A stretch of DNA of 64,000 nucleotides, from the NCBI RefSeq assembly GCF_900104525.1, contig NZ_LT629711.1:930001-994000 (forward strand), given 5' to 3'. Source of the DNA: Pedococcus dokdonensis (GTDB taxonomy: Bacteria; Actinomycetota; Actinomycetes; Actinomycetales; Dermatophilaceae). Numbering within the stretch: the stretch's first letter is position 1; each line of letters starts with the position of its first letter. The notes under the pieces were generated by a model. The model did no database searches. It had not been told where the DNA came from and saw only the letters and a list, made by a program, of their open reading frames with translations. Positions 1 to 8,229 of the stretch are shown piece by piece. The translations under genes were made by a program, and so were the position numbers.

Positions 1-508
1 CATCCGCGAGACCGACTTCGACGCCATCTCGTCGATCGGCCTCACCGAGCACATCGGGGTCCGCAACTACCCCTCCTACTTCGGCTTCATCAAGGACCAC
101 CTGCGCACCGGTGGCCTGCTGCTCAACCACTGCATCACGCGCCCCGACAACAAGCGCACCTCGACAGGGGCGTTCATCGACCGCTACGTCTTCCCCGACG
201 GCGAGCTGACCGGCAGCGGCACGATCATCGCGGCAGCCCAGGACGCTGGGCTCGAGGTCCGCCACGAGGAGAACCTGCGCGAGCACTACGCCAAGACCCT
301 CGCGGGCTGGTGTGCCAACCTCGAAGCCAACTGGGATGCCTGCGTCGCCGAGGTCGGCGAGGCCACGGCTCGCGTCTGGGGCCTCTACATGGCCGGCTCG
401 CGGCTCGGCTTCGACCGCAACATCGTGCAGCTGCACCAGGTGCTGGCGGTGAAGCTCGACGAGCGCGGCAAGGCCGACCTGCCGCTGCGGCCGTGGTGGA
501 CCGCTTAG
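1..508 (+). CDS. Cyclopropane-fatty-acyl-phospholipid synthase family protein, C-terminal part
   Basis: The gene enters from outside the window. The reading frame is open from base 2 to the TAG at 506-508 and gives 168 residues. This matches the C-terminal third of SAM-dependent cyclopropane fatty acid/mycolic acid synthases (normally about 420 residues), which add a methylene to the double bond of membrane phospholipid acyl chains. Recognisable family stretches are FIDRYVFPDGEL, HYAKTLAGWCANLE and VWGLYMAGSRLGFD, the last near the C-terminus. The SAM-binding motif would lie upstream and cannot be checked. The stop overlaps the GTG of the next, broken gene. Membership in the family is fairly sure; the exact product (Cfa or UfaA-like) is not. 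Confidence 0.85.
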   Translation, partial: IRETDFDAISSIGLTEHIGVRNYPSYFGFIKDHLRTGGLLLNHCITRPDNKRTSTGAFIDRYVFPDGELTGSGTIIAAAQDAGLEVRHEENLREHYAKTLAGWCANLEANWDACVAEVGEATARVWGLYMAGSRLGFDRNIVQLHQVLAVKLDERGKADLPLRPWWTA

Positions 509-609
509 TGGAGCAACGCCTTTCGCTGGTCACGCTCGGGGTCGCCGACCTCGAGCGGGCCGAGGCTTTCTACACAGCGCTGGGGTGGCGGCGCGGCACG
601 GGCGACTGA
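508..609 (+). pseudogene. Truncated VOC (glyoxalase/bleomycin-resistance fold) protein, N-terminal remnant
   Basis: A GTG overlapping the upstream TAG opens a 33-codon frame ending at TGA 607-609. The peptide (LVTLGVADLERAEAFYTALG near its start) is a typical N-terminus of a vicinal-oxygen-chelate protein, the first beta-alpha-beta unit, but these proteins are normally about 120-140 residues. The frame stops right after the sequence WRRGTGD, and the rest of the domain is not found downstream, where a palindromic repeat begins instead. I read it as a deletion remnant that was once translationally coupled to the synthase gene. It probably has no function. Confidence 0.6.
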
Positions 610-637
610 GCCACCCGTCATACCCGCTCTCCTCTGC

Positions 638-708
638 GACCTCTGGCCACGCATGGCGCACGCAGACCCGAGATCCCGGCCTGCGTGCCGCATGGGTGGC
701 CAGAAGTC
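638..708. repeat. Imperfect inverted-repeat element (REP/MITE-like), single copy
   Basis: The arms around a centre near base 673 read CTCTGGCCACGCAT ... ATGGGTGGCCAGAAG, with further pairing of CACGCAG (659-665) and CTGCGTG (681-687). Read on the minus strand, the element starts CTTCTGGCCAC and continues with TGCGGCACG, the same order seen in each unit of the five-copy array at 17191-17597. It lies between the broken VOC gene and the 3' end of the acyl-CoA oxidase gene, so it could also serve as a terminator. Confidence 0.6.
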
Positions 709-712
709 GAGC

Positions 713-2629
713 TCAGACCGGCGGGGTGAGCAGCTCGGTGCCGAGCCAGGCCTTCGGGATGCCGAACGCGTCCACCAGCTCCTGGGCATGCGGGCGCAGG
801 GCGGCGCACAGGTCGTTGACCGCGGCGGTCACCTGCTTCGACCTGGCCGGGGTGATCCGGCCGTGCTCGAGGAACCAGCCCTTGTCGGCCTCGATGCTGC
901 TCAGCGCGTAGAGGTCGCAGACTCGCGAGAGGGTCTGTGCCGCAGCAGGATCCGCGCACGCGTCGATCGCGGCCACGAACGACTCGAGGATCGTGCGGTC
1001 CACGTGGGCGCGGGCCGCCTCGATGACGTGGTCCTGCGCGTCGTTGAACACGGCGAAGGCATCCGCGTCCGGCTTGGCGGCCCTGCGCAGCCGCAGCGCC
1101 AGGGTCTCGACGAGGTGCTTCTCGCGGTCCTCGAAGAGGTCGAGCTGCCAGCCGCGGTCGGTCGGGCCCTTCTCGCTGTCGCGTCCGGGAGCCGAGTCGA
1201 TCAGGCGCTGGATGAGGCCGCGCGCCGAGGTCCGCTCGATCACCGCCCCGGCGAACTGCCGTGCCCCGAACCGCACCATCCCCAGCGTGTCGAGGTCACC
1301 GAACGCGTCTCGGTAGTCGGTGAGCAGCCCCTTCGCCACGAGCTGCAGCAGCACCGTGTTGTCGCCCTCGAACGTGGTGAACACGTCGCTGTCGGCCTTG
1401 AGCTGGGGCAGCCGGTTGACGGCCAGGTAGCCGGCTCCACCACACGCTTCGCGGCACATCTGGATCGTCGCGGTCGCGTGCGCGGTCGCGACGGCCTTGG
1501 TGCCGGCCGCGCGGGCCTCGAGCTCGCGCTGCTGGTGCTCGTCGGCGGCGTCGCCGGCCGACTGCACGTCGTGCATGAGCGAGACCAGCTCGTTCTGGGC
1601 GAACTGCAACGCATACGACTTCGCTAGCGCGGGCAGCAGCTTGCGCTGGTGCACCCGGTAGTCGAGCAGGATCACCTCGTCGGTGCCACCGGGCGGCGCG
1701 AACTGGCGCCGGTGCCCGGCATACGTCACCGCGAGGGTGAGCGCCGTGCGAGTGGCCGCGCCCGCCCCGCCCGCCACGCTGATCCGCCCGCGCACCAAGG
1801 TCCCGAGCATGGTGAAGAAGCGGCGCGTCGGGTTGTCGATGGGGGAGGAGTAGGTGCCCTGCTCGTCGATGTCGCCGTAGCGGTTGAGCAGGTTGGTGCG
1901 CGGCACCCGCACGTGGTCGAAGGTCAGGCGGCCGTTGTCCACGCCCGGCAGCCCGGCCTTGGCGCCGCAGTCCCCGATCGTGACGCCGGGCATGGCGTTC
2001 CCGGCCTCGTCGCGGATCGGCACGAGCACGCAGTGCACGCCGTGGCTCTCGTCGCCGGTGACCAGCTGCGCGAAGACCGCGGCCATCCGTCCGTCGCGCG
2101 CCGCTCCGCCGATGTAGTCCTTGCGCGAGCGCAGGTCAGGAGTGTTGACGACGAGCTCGTCCGTGTCCGGGTCGTACGTCGCCGTCGTGCCGAGCGACTG
2201 CACGTCGGAGCCGTGCCCGGTCTCGGTCATCGCGAAGCAGCCCGGCAGGCTCGCGTCGATGATCGACGGCAGGTATGCGGTGTGGTGCCGCTCGGTGCCG
2301 AGGTTCGCCACCGCGCCACCGAACAGACCCCAGTGCACCCCGGCCTTGACCATCAGCGACAGGTCGGCATGGCCGAGCAGCTCGAACGCGGTGACCGAGC
2401 CGCCGAGGTCGCCATTGCCGCCGATCGCCTTCGGAAAGCCACGCTTGGCGTGACCCGTCGCAGCCAGCGCCTGCACCTGGTCGGCGATGCGGGCGCGGTA
2501 GGACTCGAGGTCGAGCGGCTCGGTCGGTGGGGCGAACCGCTCGGGGTCGAGGTCGGTGCGGGCCTCGTCCCGGATCGCGGCCCAGCGCCCGTCGAGGGTG
2601 TGCTGGAGTGCGGTGGCGAGGGTCGTCAT
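713..2629 (-). CDS. Acyl-CoA oxidase / dehydrogenase family protein
   Basis: 638 residues from ATG at 2629, preceded by an AGGAGG-type ribosome site. Flavoprotein that introduces the 2,3 double bond in acyl-CoA, first step of beta-oxidation. The middle domain has TETGHGS (135-141) and VLVPIRDE followed by PGVTIGDCG, which is the pattern of acyl-CoA oxidases rather than of the 380-residue dehydrogenases; the C-terminal catalytic half has EACGGAGY (394-401) and FEGDN (420-424), where Glu421 would be the catalytic base. Length also fits the oxidase group. Whether electrons go to oxygen or to an ETF cannot be told from sequence. It lies beside a TetR gene on the same strand and divergent from thiolase, FabG4-type and MaoC genes, which supports a role in fatty acid breakdown. 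Confidence 0.85.
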   Translation of the reverse strand: MTTLATALQHTLDGRWAAIRDEARTDLDPERFAPPTEPLDLESYRARIADQVQALAATGHAKRGFPKAIGGNGDLGGSVTAFELLGHADLSLMVKAGVHWGLFGGAVANLGTERHHTAYLPSIIDASLPGCFAMTETGHGSDVQSLGTTATYDPDTDELVVNTPDLRSRKDYIGGAARDGRMAAVFAQLVTGDESHGVHCVLVPIRDEAGNAMPGVTIGDCGAKAGLPGVDNGRLTFDHVRVPRTNLLNRYGDIDEQGTYSSPIDNPTRRFFTMLGTLVRGRISVAGGAGAATRTALTLAVTYAGHRRQFAPPGGTDEVILLDYRVHQRKLLPALAKSYALQFAQNELVSLMHDVQSAGDAADEHQQRELEARAAGTKAVATAHATATIQMCREACGGAGYLAVNRLPQLKADSDVFTTFEGDNTVLLQLVAKGLLTDYRDAFGDLDTLGMVRFGARQFAGAVIERTSARGLIQRLIDSAPGRDSEKGPTDRGWQLDLFEDREKHLVETLALRLRRAAKPDADAFAVFNDAQDHVIEAARAHVDRTILESFVAAIDACADPAAAQTLSRVCDLYALSSIEADKGWFLEHGRITPARSKQVTAAVNDLCAALRPHAQELVDAFGIPKAWLGTELLTPPV

Positions 2630-2697
2630 GGGTCCTCCTGCGTCAGGGGGGTGGTCAGGGATGGTCGGGGGTGGTCGGGGAAGAACGGGGCGCGCCG

Positions 2698-3372
2698 TCA
2701 GGGCGTCTCGTCGGGCCAGGCAGCGGAGAGGCCGCCCCAGGCCAGGTCGGTCAGGTGCTCGGTCAGCTCGCCGCGGCTCATCGCGTCGGGATCGGCGAGC
2801 CACTGGTCGGCGGCCGCTCGGACCATGCCCACCAGACCGGCGCCCCATACCCGGGCGGGTGCGGGGTCGCGGCCCGCCCTGTCCAGCGCCTCGGTGATGA
2901 CCAGCGCCATCTGGGCCGCGATGTGGCCGGTGACCGGTGCCGCCGGGTCGCCGGACGACTGGTCGAGCAGGGGAGCGGTGACGACGAACCGGTAGACCTC
3001 GGGGTCCTTCTCCACCAACGTGAGGTAGGCGTCGATGGCCCCGGCGATCAGGCCGCGCGGCGACGAGTCGGCGCTGGTCAGGTCGTTGCCGGCGGCACCG
3101 GTCGCGACGGCCAGGTTGCGCAGGATCAGGGCGTCGACGCTTTCGGACACCGCGGCATACAACCCCTGTCGGTCGGTGAAGTGCCGGTAGATCACGGTCT
3201 TCGAGGTGCCGGCCACGGCCGCGATGTCGTCCATCCCGACCCCGGCGCCGTGCTGGCGCACTGCACGCAGGGTGGCGTCGACCAGCTCGCGGCGGCGCGT
3301 CGCCCGGTGCTCGTCCCACCGGGTGCTGCGGCCGTCCGGGGCCGGGCCTGCGGACTGCGTGCTCGTGGTCAC
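2698..3372 (-). CDS. TetR family transcriptional regulator
   Basis: 224 residues if started at GTG 3372. The N-terminal helix-turn-helix is clear at residues 46-65 (GMDDIAAVAGTSKTVIYRHF); the C-terminal part is a ligand-binding helical domain without recognisable specificity. A longer frame to 3474 exists, but it would run through the inverted repeat at 3384-3410 and into the thiolase start, so the shorter start is chosen. The gene is followed by the acyl-CoA oxidase gene and is divergent from the thiolase operon, so it probably represses both directions through the operator between them and is released by an acyl-CoA. That effector is inference. Confidence 0.85.
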   Translation of the reverse strand: MTTSTQSAGPAPDGRSTRWDEHRATRRRELVDATLRAVRQHGAGVGMDDIAAVAGTSKTVIYRHFTDRQGLYAAVSESVDALILRNLAVATGAAGNDLTSADSSPRGLIAGAIDAYLTLVEKDPEVYRFVVTAPLLDQSSGDPAAPVTGHIAAQMALVITEALDRAGRDPAPARVWGAGLVGMVRAAADQWLADPDAMSRGELTEHLTDLAWGGLSAAWPDETP

Positions 3373-3383
3373 AACCCGGGACG

Positions 3384-3410
3384 GTAGCAGGTACTCGGCG
3401 TACCTGCTAC
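3384..3410. promoter_or_regulatory. Perfect inverted-repeat operator for the adjacent TetR regulator
   Basis: GTAGCAGGTAC (3384-3394) and GTACCTGCTAC (3400-3410) are perfect 11-base complements around a 5-base spacer. The site lies 11 bases upstream of the TetR start and about 50 bases before the thiolase start, the usual place for a self-regulating TetR operator between divergent genes. Confidence 0.8.
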
Positions 3411-3461
3411 TGTCCGTATCAGTTATCTGACCCACAGCCCGACCATTCCCAGGAGCGCCTC

Positions 3462-4775
3462 GTGGCCACGTCAAGCAAGTCCCCGCAGTCCTCGGGCGCG
3501 CCCCGCCGGGCCGCCGTCATCGGGGGCAACCGCATCCCCTTCGCGCGCCAGAACGGCGCGTACGCGAAGGCGTCCAACCAGGACATGCTGACCGCCGCCA
3601 TCGAAGGGCTCGTGGCTCGGTACGGACTGGCGGGGGAGCAGGTCGGCGAGGTCGCGGCGGGCGCGGTCCTGAAGCACTCGCGCGACTTCAACCTGGCCCG
3701 CGAGTCGGTGCTGGGGTCCAGCCTGTCGGCCCGCACTCCGGCCTACGACATCCAGCAGGCGTGCGGCACCGGTCTCGAGGCCACCATCCTCGTCGGCAAC
3801 AAGATCGCCCTCGGCCAGCTCGAGTCAGGCATCGCCGGCGGCAGCGACTCGGCCTCCGACGCCCCGATCGCGGTCAACGAAGGCTTGCGCGAGACCCTGC
3901 TCGCCCTCAACCGTGCCAAGACGCCCGGCCAGCGCGCCAGGGCCCTCGCTGGCCTGCGACCCGGCCAGCTCGTGCCCGAGATCCCGCGCAACGTCGAACC
4001 GCGCACCGGGCTGTCGATGGGCGAGCACATGGCCCAGACCGCCAAGCAGTGGGGAATCAGCCGCGAGGCCCAGGACGAGATCGCCGCGGCGTCCCACCAC
4101 AACCTCGCGGCCGCCTACGAGCGCGGCTTCTTCGACGACCTGATGACGCCGTTCCTCGGCCAGACCCGCGACCAGAACCTGCGTGCCGACTCCACCGTCG
4201 AGAAGCTCGCCACGCTCAAGCCGGTCTTCGGCCGGGGCGAGGGCGCGACCATGACAGCCGGCAACTCCACCCCCCTCACCGACGGCGCCTCCGCGGTGCT
4301 GCTCGGCTCCGACGCCTGGGCCGAGGAGCACGGGCTGCCCGTGCTGGCACACCTCGTCGACGCCCAGACCGCGGCGGTCGACTACGTCACCGGTCACGAG
4401 GGTCTGCTCATGGCCCCCGCCTATGCGCTGCCCCACCTGCTGGAGCGCCAGGGCATGAAGCTCCAGGACTTCGACCTCGTCGAGATCCACGAGGCCTTCG
4501 CCGCGACCGTGCTGACCACCTTGGCCGCCTGGGAGAGTGAGGAGTTCTGCCGCGACCGGCTCGGTCTCGATGCCCCGATCGGAGCCCTCGACCGCAGCAA
4601 GCTCAACGTCAACGGCTCGTCGCTCGCGGCGGGTCACCCCTTCGCCGCGACCGGCGCCCGAATCGTTGCCTCACTGGCGAAGATGTTGCACGAGAAGGGG
4701 ACCGGCTCCCGCGGACTCATCTCGATCTGCGCCGCCGGCGGCCAGGGCGTCATGGCGATCCTCGAGGCCGCCTGA
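3462..4775 (+). CDS. Acetyl-CoA C-acyltransferase (thiolase, FadA2/FadI type)
   Basis: 437 residues from GTG 3462 with AGGAG about ten bases upstream. Thiolases cleave 3-ketoacyl-CoA with CoA, or condense two acyl-CoAs. The acyl-enzyme cysteine is Cys101 in QQACGTGLEA, the base histidine is His392 in GHPFAATG, and the second cysteine is Cys423 in CAAGGQG; EIHEAFAAT supplies the conserved His-Glu. All catalytic residues are present. The stop overlaps the next ATG by one base (TGATG), so it is coupled to the FabG4-type gene, an arrangement like fadA2-fabG4-htdX in mycobacteria. Direction, degradative or synthetic, is not settled by the sequence. Confidence 0.93.
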   Translation: MATSSKSPQSSGAPRRAAVIGGNRIPFARQNGAYAKASNQDMLTAAIEGLVARYGLAGEQVGEVAAGAVLKHSRDFNLARESVLGSSLSARTPAYDIQQACGTGLEATILVGNKIALGQLESGIAGGSDSASDAPIAVNEGLRETLLALNRAKTPGQRARALAGLRPGQLVPEIPRNVEPRTGLSMGEHMAQTAKQWGISREAQDEIAAASHHNLAAAYERGFFDDLMTPFLGQTRDQNLRADSTVEKLATLKPVFGRGEGATMTAGNSTPLTDGASAVLLGSDAWAEEHGLPVLAHLVDAQTAAVDYVTGHEGLLMAPAYALPHLLERQGMKLQDFDLVEIHEAFAATVLTTLAAWESEEFCRDRLGLDAPIGALDRSKLNVNGSSLAAGHPFAATGARIVASLAKMLHEKGTGSRGLISICAAGGQGVMAILEAA

Positions 4776-6118
4776 TGCCGGGCACCTACGCAGGCTTCGT
4801 CAACAGCCCGGTCGGCAAGCGCCTCGCGAAGCAGCTGGGGCTGCCCCGCCCCACCGCCCTGCGCCGGTATGCCGTGGGCGCACCGCTCATCGACGGCGCC
4901 GTCCTCGTCGGTGGACTCGGGTCGGCCCCGCTGGCCGCTCGGGTGGGCAAGCTGCTCGCGAGCGAGGGCATCGACACCCTCGACTCGCTGGCCGACGGCG
5001 ACCGGGTCGCGGCTGTCGTGGCAGATCTCACCGAGGCCGCCGAGCCCCACGACCTCGACGCGCTGCGCGCCCTCGTGGCCCCGGCAATCAAAGGCCTGCG
5101 CCCCAGTGGCCGGGTGATCGTGATCGGCCGAGACCCGAGCAGTGCCAACGGTTTCGCACAGGCTGCGACCCGTCGCGCCCTCGAGGGCATCACCCGCTCG
5201 ATCGGCAAGGAGCTGCGTGCTGGTGCCACCGCCAACCTCGTCCTCGTCGCTGATGGTGCCGAGGCGAACGCCGACGCGGCGGTGCGCTTCATGCTGTCCG
5301 GCCGCGCGGCATACGTCGATGGTCAAGTGGTGCGGGTCGGCGCAGGTGCTCCGTCCGAGCCCGCCGACTGGGCGAAGCCGCTGGCGGGCAAGGTCGCGGT
5401 CGTGACCGGCGCGGCCCGCGGGATCGGCGCGTCGATCGCCGACGTGCTGGCCCGCGACGGCGCCACGGTCGTGTGCGTCGACATCCCGGCAGCCGGTGAC
5501 TCGTTGGCCCGCACCGCCAACCGCGTCGGCGGCACGGCGCTGCAGCTCGATGTCACCGCACCCGATGCGGGACGACAGATCCTCGACCATGCCAGCGCAC
5601 GCCACGGCGGCCTCGACATCGTGGTGCACAACGCCGGCATCACCCGGGACAAGCTGCTCGCCAACATGGACGAGGCTCGGTGGGCGTCGGTGATCGACGT
5701 CAACCTGGGCTCGATCCTGAGGATGAACGAGGTGCTGCTCGCCGAGGGTGGTGTCCGCGACGGGGGGCACGTCGTGCTCGTCTCGTCGATCGCCGGGATC
5801 GCCGGCAACCGCGGTCAGACCAACTACGGGGCGTCGAAGGCCGGGGTGATCGGCCTGGTCGATGCGCTCTCCGCAGACCCGCAGCTCAGGACTCGTGGCA
5901 TCACCGTCAACGCCGTGGCCCCCGGTTTCATCGAGACCGAGATGACGGCCAAGGTCCCGTTCGCGACGCGGGAGGTCGGGCGACTCCTCAACTCCCTCAA
6001 CCAGGGCGGCCTGCCCGTCGACGTCGCCGAGACGATCGCCTGGTTCAGCCAGGACGCCAACGCGGGCGTGACCGGCAACGTCGTGCGGGTCTGCGGCCAG
6101 AGCCTGCTCGGAGCCTGA
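4775..6118 (+). CDS. fabG4: High-molecular-weight 3-oxoacyl-(ACP/CoA) reductase, FabG4 type
   Basis: 447 residues, almost twice the length of ordinary FabG. The first 200 residues form a flavodoxin-like, non-catalytic domain; the short-chain dehydrogenase domain follows from about 205, with the NAD(P) glycine motif TGAARGIG at 211-218, HNAG near 285, a catalytic Ser near 337-338 and YGASK at 351-355. This two-domain build is that of mycobacterial FabG4 (Rv0242c), an NADH-preferring ketoacyl reductase. It sits between a thiolase and a MaoC dehydratase, giving three consecutive reversible steps on acyl chains. The upstream overlap suggests translational coupling. Confidence 0.88.
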   Translation: MPGTYAGFVNSPVGKRLAKQLGLPRPTALRRYAVGAPLIDGAVLVGGLGSAPLAARVGKLLASEGIDTLDSLADGDRVAAVVADLTEAAEPHDLDALRALVAPAIKGLRPSGRVIVIGRDPSSANGFAQAATRRALEGITRSIGKELRAGATANLVLVADGAEANADAAVRFMLSGRAAYVDGQVVRVGAGAPSEPADWAKPLAGKVAVVTGAARGIGASIADVLARDGATVVCVDIPAAGDSLARTANRVGGTALQLDVTAPDAGRQILDHASARHGGLDIVVHNAGITRDKLLANMDEARWASVIDVNLGSILRMNEVLLAEGGVRDGGHVVLVSSIAGIAGNRGQTNYGASKAGVIGLVDALSADPQLRTRGITVNAVAPGFIETEMTAKVPFATREVGRLLNSLNQGGLPVDVAETIAWFSQDANAGVTGNVVRVCGQSLLGA

Positions 6119-6119
6119 C

Positions 6120-6968
6120 GTGCCGGTCCGCACCCTCACCGAGTCGCCCGCACTCGCACCGTTGTTCGCCAAGGCCGCCCTCACGCAGCGCGGCCGTCGG
6201 GGCGACCTGCCTGACGTGGCCCTGCACCGCGAGGGCGTCGTCATCGACCGCGACCGCCTGCTCGCCTACGAGCGGGTCTGTGGCTTCGGCGGCGGCGACG
6301 TGCTGCCCCACACCTACCCCCATGTGCTCGGCTTCCCCCTCCAGGTCGCCCTGATGGCCGACCGGTCGTTCCCGCTCCCGTTGCCCGGGCTCGTGCACCT
6401 CGAGAACACCATCACCGTGCACCGTCGACTCACCGCCGACGACCGGCTCGACCTCACCGTGCACGCCGAGCACCTCCGGCCCCACCCGAAAGGGCGCCTC
6501 GTCGACCTGGTCACCGAGGTCGTCGTCGACGGAGAGCGGGTCTGGCAGGGGCGCAGCACCTACTTGCGCCGCGGTCGCAGCGACCACGAGGCCGCGCGGG
6601 GCGCCCAGGCGCCGCCCTTGCCCGACCGGGCGCCCGCCGGCGTCGTCCGGGTGCCCGAGGGCCAGGGCCGCGCCTACGCCGCGGTGTCCGGTGACGTCAA
6701 CCCGATCCACCTGCACGCGCTGACAGCCAAGGCGATGGGGTTCCCGAGGGCGATCGCCCACGGGATGTGGACCGCGGCCCGCACCCTGGCCGCGCTGGGT
6801 CCGCACACCGCGGATGCGGGGACCTCACACGTGTGGTTCGCCAAGCCGGTGCTGCTGCCCAGCACCGTGGAGCTGGTGGTCGACGACTCGGACGCTGTGA
6901 CCGTCGCTGGTCTGCGGTCGGCGAAGGACCCCTCGACGACCCACCTCACCCTGACCCTCGAGCACTGA
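6120..6968 (+). CDS. MaoC-like (R)-3-hydroxyacyl-thioester dehydratase (HtdX type)
   Basis: 282 residues from GTG 6120, one base after the FabG4-type stop. Double hot-dog protein with the hydratase-2 motif in the C-terminal half: AVSGDVNPIHLHALTAKAMG, giving Asp192 and His197 as the catalytic pair, followed by AHGMW. It interconverts (R)-3-hydroxyacyl and 2-enoyl thioesters. The N-terminal hot dog lacks the motif, as is usual for this architecture. It closes the thiolase, reductase, dehydratase operon; the order matches Rv0241c next to fabG4. Whether it works on CoA or ACP substrates is not visible. Confidence 0.87.
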   Translation: MPVRTLTESPALAPLFAKAALTQRGRRGDLPDVALHREGVVIDRDRLLAYERVCGFGGGDVLPHTYPHVLGFPLQVALMADRSFPLPLPGLVHLENTITVHRRLTADDRLDLTVHAEHLRPHPKGRLVDLVTEVVVDGERVWQGRSTYLRRGRSDHEAARGAQAPPLPDRAPAGVVRVPEGQGRAYAAVSGDVNPIHLHALTAKAMGFPRAIAHGMWTAARTLAALGPHTADAGTSHVWFAKPVLLPSTVELVVDDSDAVTVAGLRSAKDPSTTHLTLTLEH

Positions 6969-6985
6969 CGCGCGGCACCCGCGCG
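6969..6985. terminator. Short hairpin between convergent genes
   Basis: CGCGCGG (6969-6975) and CCGCGCG (6979-6985) pair perfectly across a 3-base loop, in the 18-base gap between the MaoC stop and the stop of the opposing GNAT gene. Probably a bidirectional terminator; there is no T-run. Confidence 0.5.
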
Positions 6986-6986
6986 G

Positions 6987-7502
6987 TCACAGGCGCTTGG
7001 CGTAGTAGCGGGCCAGCTCGGAGTCGGCGTAGTGCCCGAACCGTGCCGTCGGCTGGTAGCCGGCCGACTCGTAGAGCGCGATCGCCTCGGTCTGCACGCT
7101 GCCCGTCTCGAGGGCCAGCACCTCGACGTCGGCGTCGCGGGCGGAGTCCTCGAGAGCGGTGAGCAGCAAGCGGGCCAGACCGCGCCGCCGGAGGGTGGGG
7201 GACACGAACATCCGCTTCACCTCGGCACACCGCCCGCCGACCAGCTCGTCGAGCTCGGGCCGTCTGCGCCACCCGCCCATCGCCACGGGGGAGCCGTCCA
7301 GCAGCCCGAGCAGGAAGTGGCCCAGCGGGGGGTCGAACTCCGTGGGGTCGACGGGGGAGTCGTCGGGCCCGCCGTAGATCTGGACGTAGTAGGCCTGCAC
7401 CTCGGTCACGAGTGCCTGGACCCGGGTGTCAGCGAACGCGACTCGCTCGACGGCCCAGTCACCGGCGGGGCCCGGCCGGCTGCCGGTGGTCGAAGCAGTC
7501 AC
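6987..7502 (-). CDS. GNAT family N-acetyltransferase
   Basis: 171 residues from GTG 7502. The acetyl-CoA pyrophosphate-binding motif is at RRRGLARLLL, following the strand VKRMFVSP, and the C-terminal part has ALYESAGYQP, the typical last strand and helix of GNAT proteins. Substrate unknown. The GTG overlaps the stop of the upstream NAD(P)-binding gene by four bases, so the two are coupled. A longer frame continues upstream on the minus strand but overlaps that gene antiparallel in frame terms and is not supported. Confidence 0.82.
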   Translation of the reverse strand: MTASTTGSRPGPAGDWAVERVAFADTRVQALVTEVQAYYVQIYGGPDDSPVDPTEFDPPLGHFLLGLLDGSPVAMGGWRRRPELDELVGGRCAEVKRMFVSPTLRRRGLARLLLTALEDSARDADVEVLALETGSVQTEAIALYESAGYQPTARFGHYADSELARYYAKRL

Positions 7503-8155
7503 GAGCCGAGCGCCGCCACGGCCTCGGCCACCGGCACCTTGCCGTCCACCAGGTCCACGGTCCGGCCGCGTCCGTGGCCCGTGACGAGCAGCTCGGCCAG
7601 CACGGCGGCCACGTCGCGACGGGTGACCGACCCAGGGTCGAGCTGCTCGCCGAGCTTGACCCGCCCGCTCGGCTCGTCGTCGGTGAGCCGACCGGGCCGC
7701 ACCACCGTCCACTCGAGCCCCTGTCGTGCCCGGAGGTCGTCGTCGGCCGCCCCCTTGGCCCGCAGGTAGACCTGGAACACGTCGTCGCTGTCGGGGTCGG
7801 CGCCCTCGGTGCCCATTGCCGACACCATGACGTAGCGGGTCACCCCGGCCTGCTCGGCGGCATCGGCCAGCAGCGCCGCCGCGGCGCGGTCGACGCTCTC
7901 TTTGCGCTCGGCCCCACTCCCGGGGCCGGCGCCGGCGGCGAACACCACGGCGTCGGCACCGGCGACGGCTGCGGCCAGCTGGTCGACGGTCGCCTTCTCC
8001 AGGTCCACCACCTCCCCGCGGGCACCCAGCTTGGCGAGGTCGGCCAGGTGGTCGGGGTTGCGCACCAGACCCACTGGCTCGTGGCCGGCCTCCGAGAGCA
8101 GCCGCTCGAGGTGCTGCGCGATCTGGCCGTGCCCTCCGGCGATGACGACGATCAT
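7499..8155 (-). CDS. NAD(P)H-binding protein (atypical short-chain dehydrogenase)
   Basis: 218 residues from ATG 8155. A Rossmann motif of the NmrA/atypical SDR type opens the protein (VIAGGHGQIAQHLE, residues about 4-17), with FAAGAGPGSG and VMVSAMG later. These proteins bind NAD(P)H and act as reductases, isomerases or redox sensors; nothing in the sequence tells which. It is the first gene of a two-gene unit with the GNAT protein, divergent from the GPP34 gene with only 74 bases between the starts. Confidence 0.82.
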   Translation of the reverse strand: MIVVIAGGHGQIAQHLERLLSEAGHEPVGLVRNPDHLADLAKLGARGEVVDLEKATVDQLAAAVAGADAVVFAAGAGPGSGAERKESVDRAAAALLADAAEQAGVTRYVMVSAMGTEGADPDSDDVFQVYLRAKGAADDDLRARQGLEWTVVRPGRLTDDEPSGRVKLGEQLDPGSVTRRDVAAVLAELLVTGHGRGRTVDLVDGKVPVAEAVAALGS

Positions 8156-8216
8156 GCGCTCTGTCTACCACCAGCCCCCGATGCCTCGGAGGCTGAAGGA
8201 CCGCTGACGCCCTTCG

Positions 8217-8222
8217 TACAGT
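8217..8222 (+). promoter_or_regulatory. -10 hexamer TACAGT of a leaderless promoter
   Basis: TACAGT ends 7 bases before the ATG at 8230. This spacing puts transcription at or very near the A of the start codon, and it favours that ATG over the in-frame GTG nine bases upstream. Confidence 0.55.
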
Positions 8223-8229
8223 GGGAGCC

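Noticed and set aside
713..3319. 868-codon minus-strand frame joining TetR and oxidase regions
   Set aside because: Upstream part is a shadow frame of the TetR gene; the oxidase has its own ATG with ribosome site at 2629.
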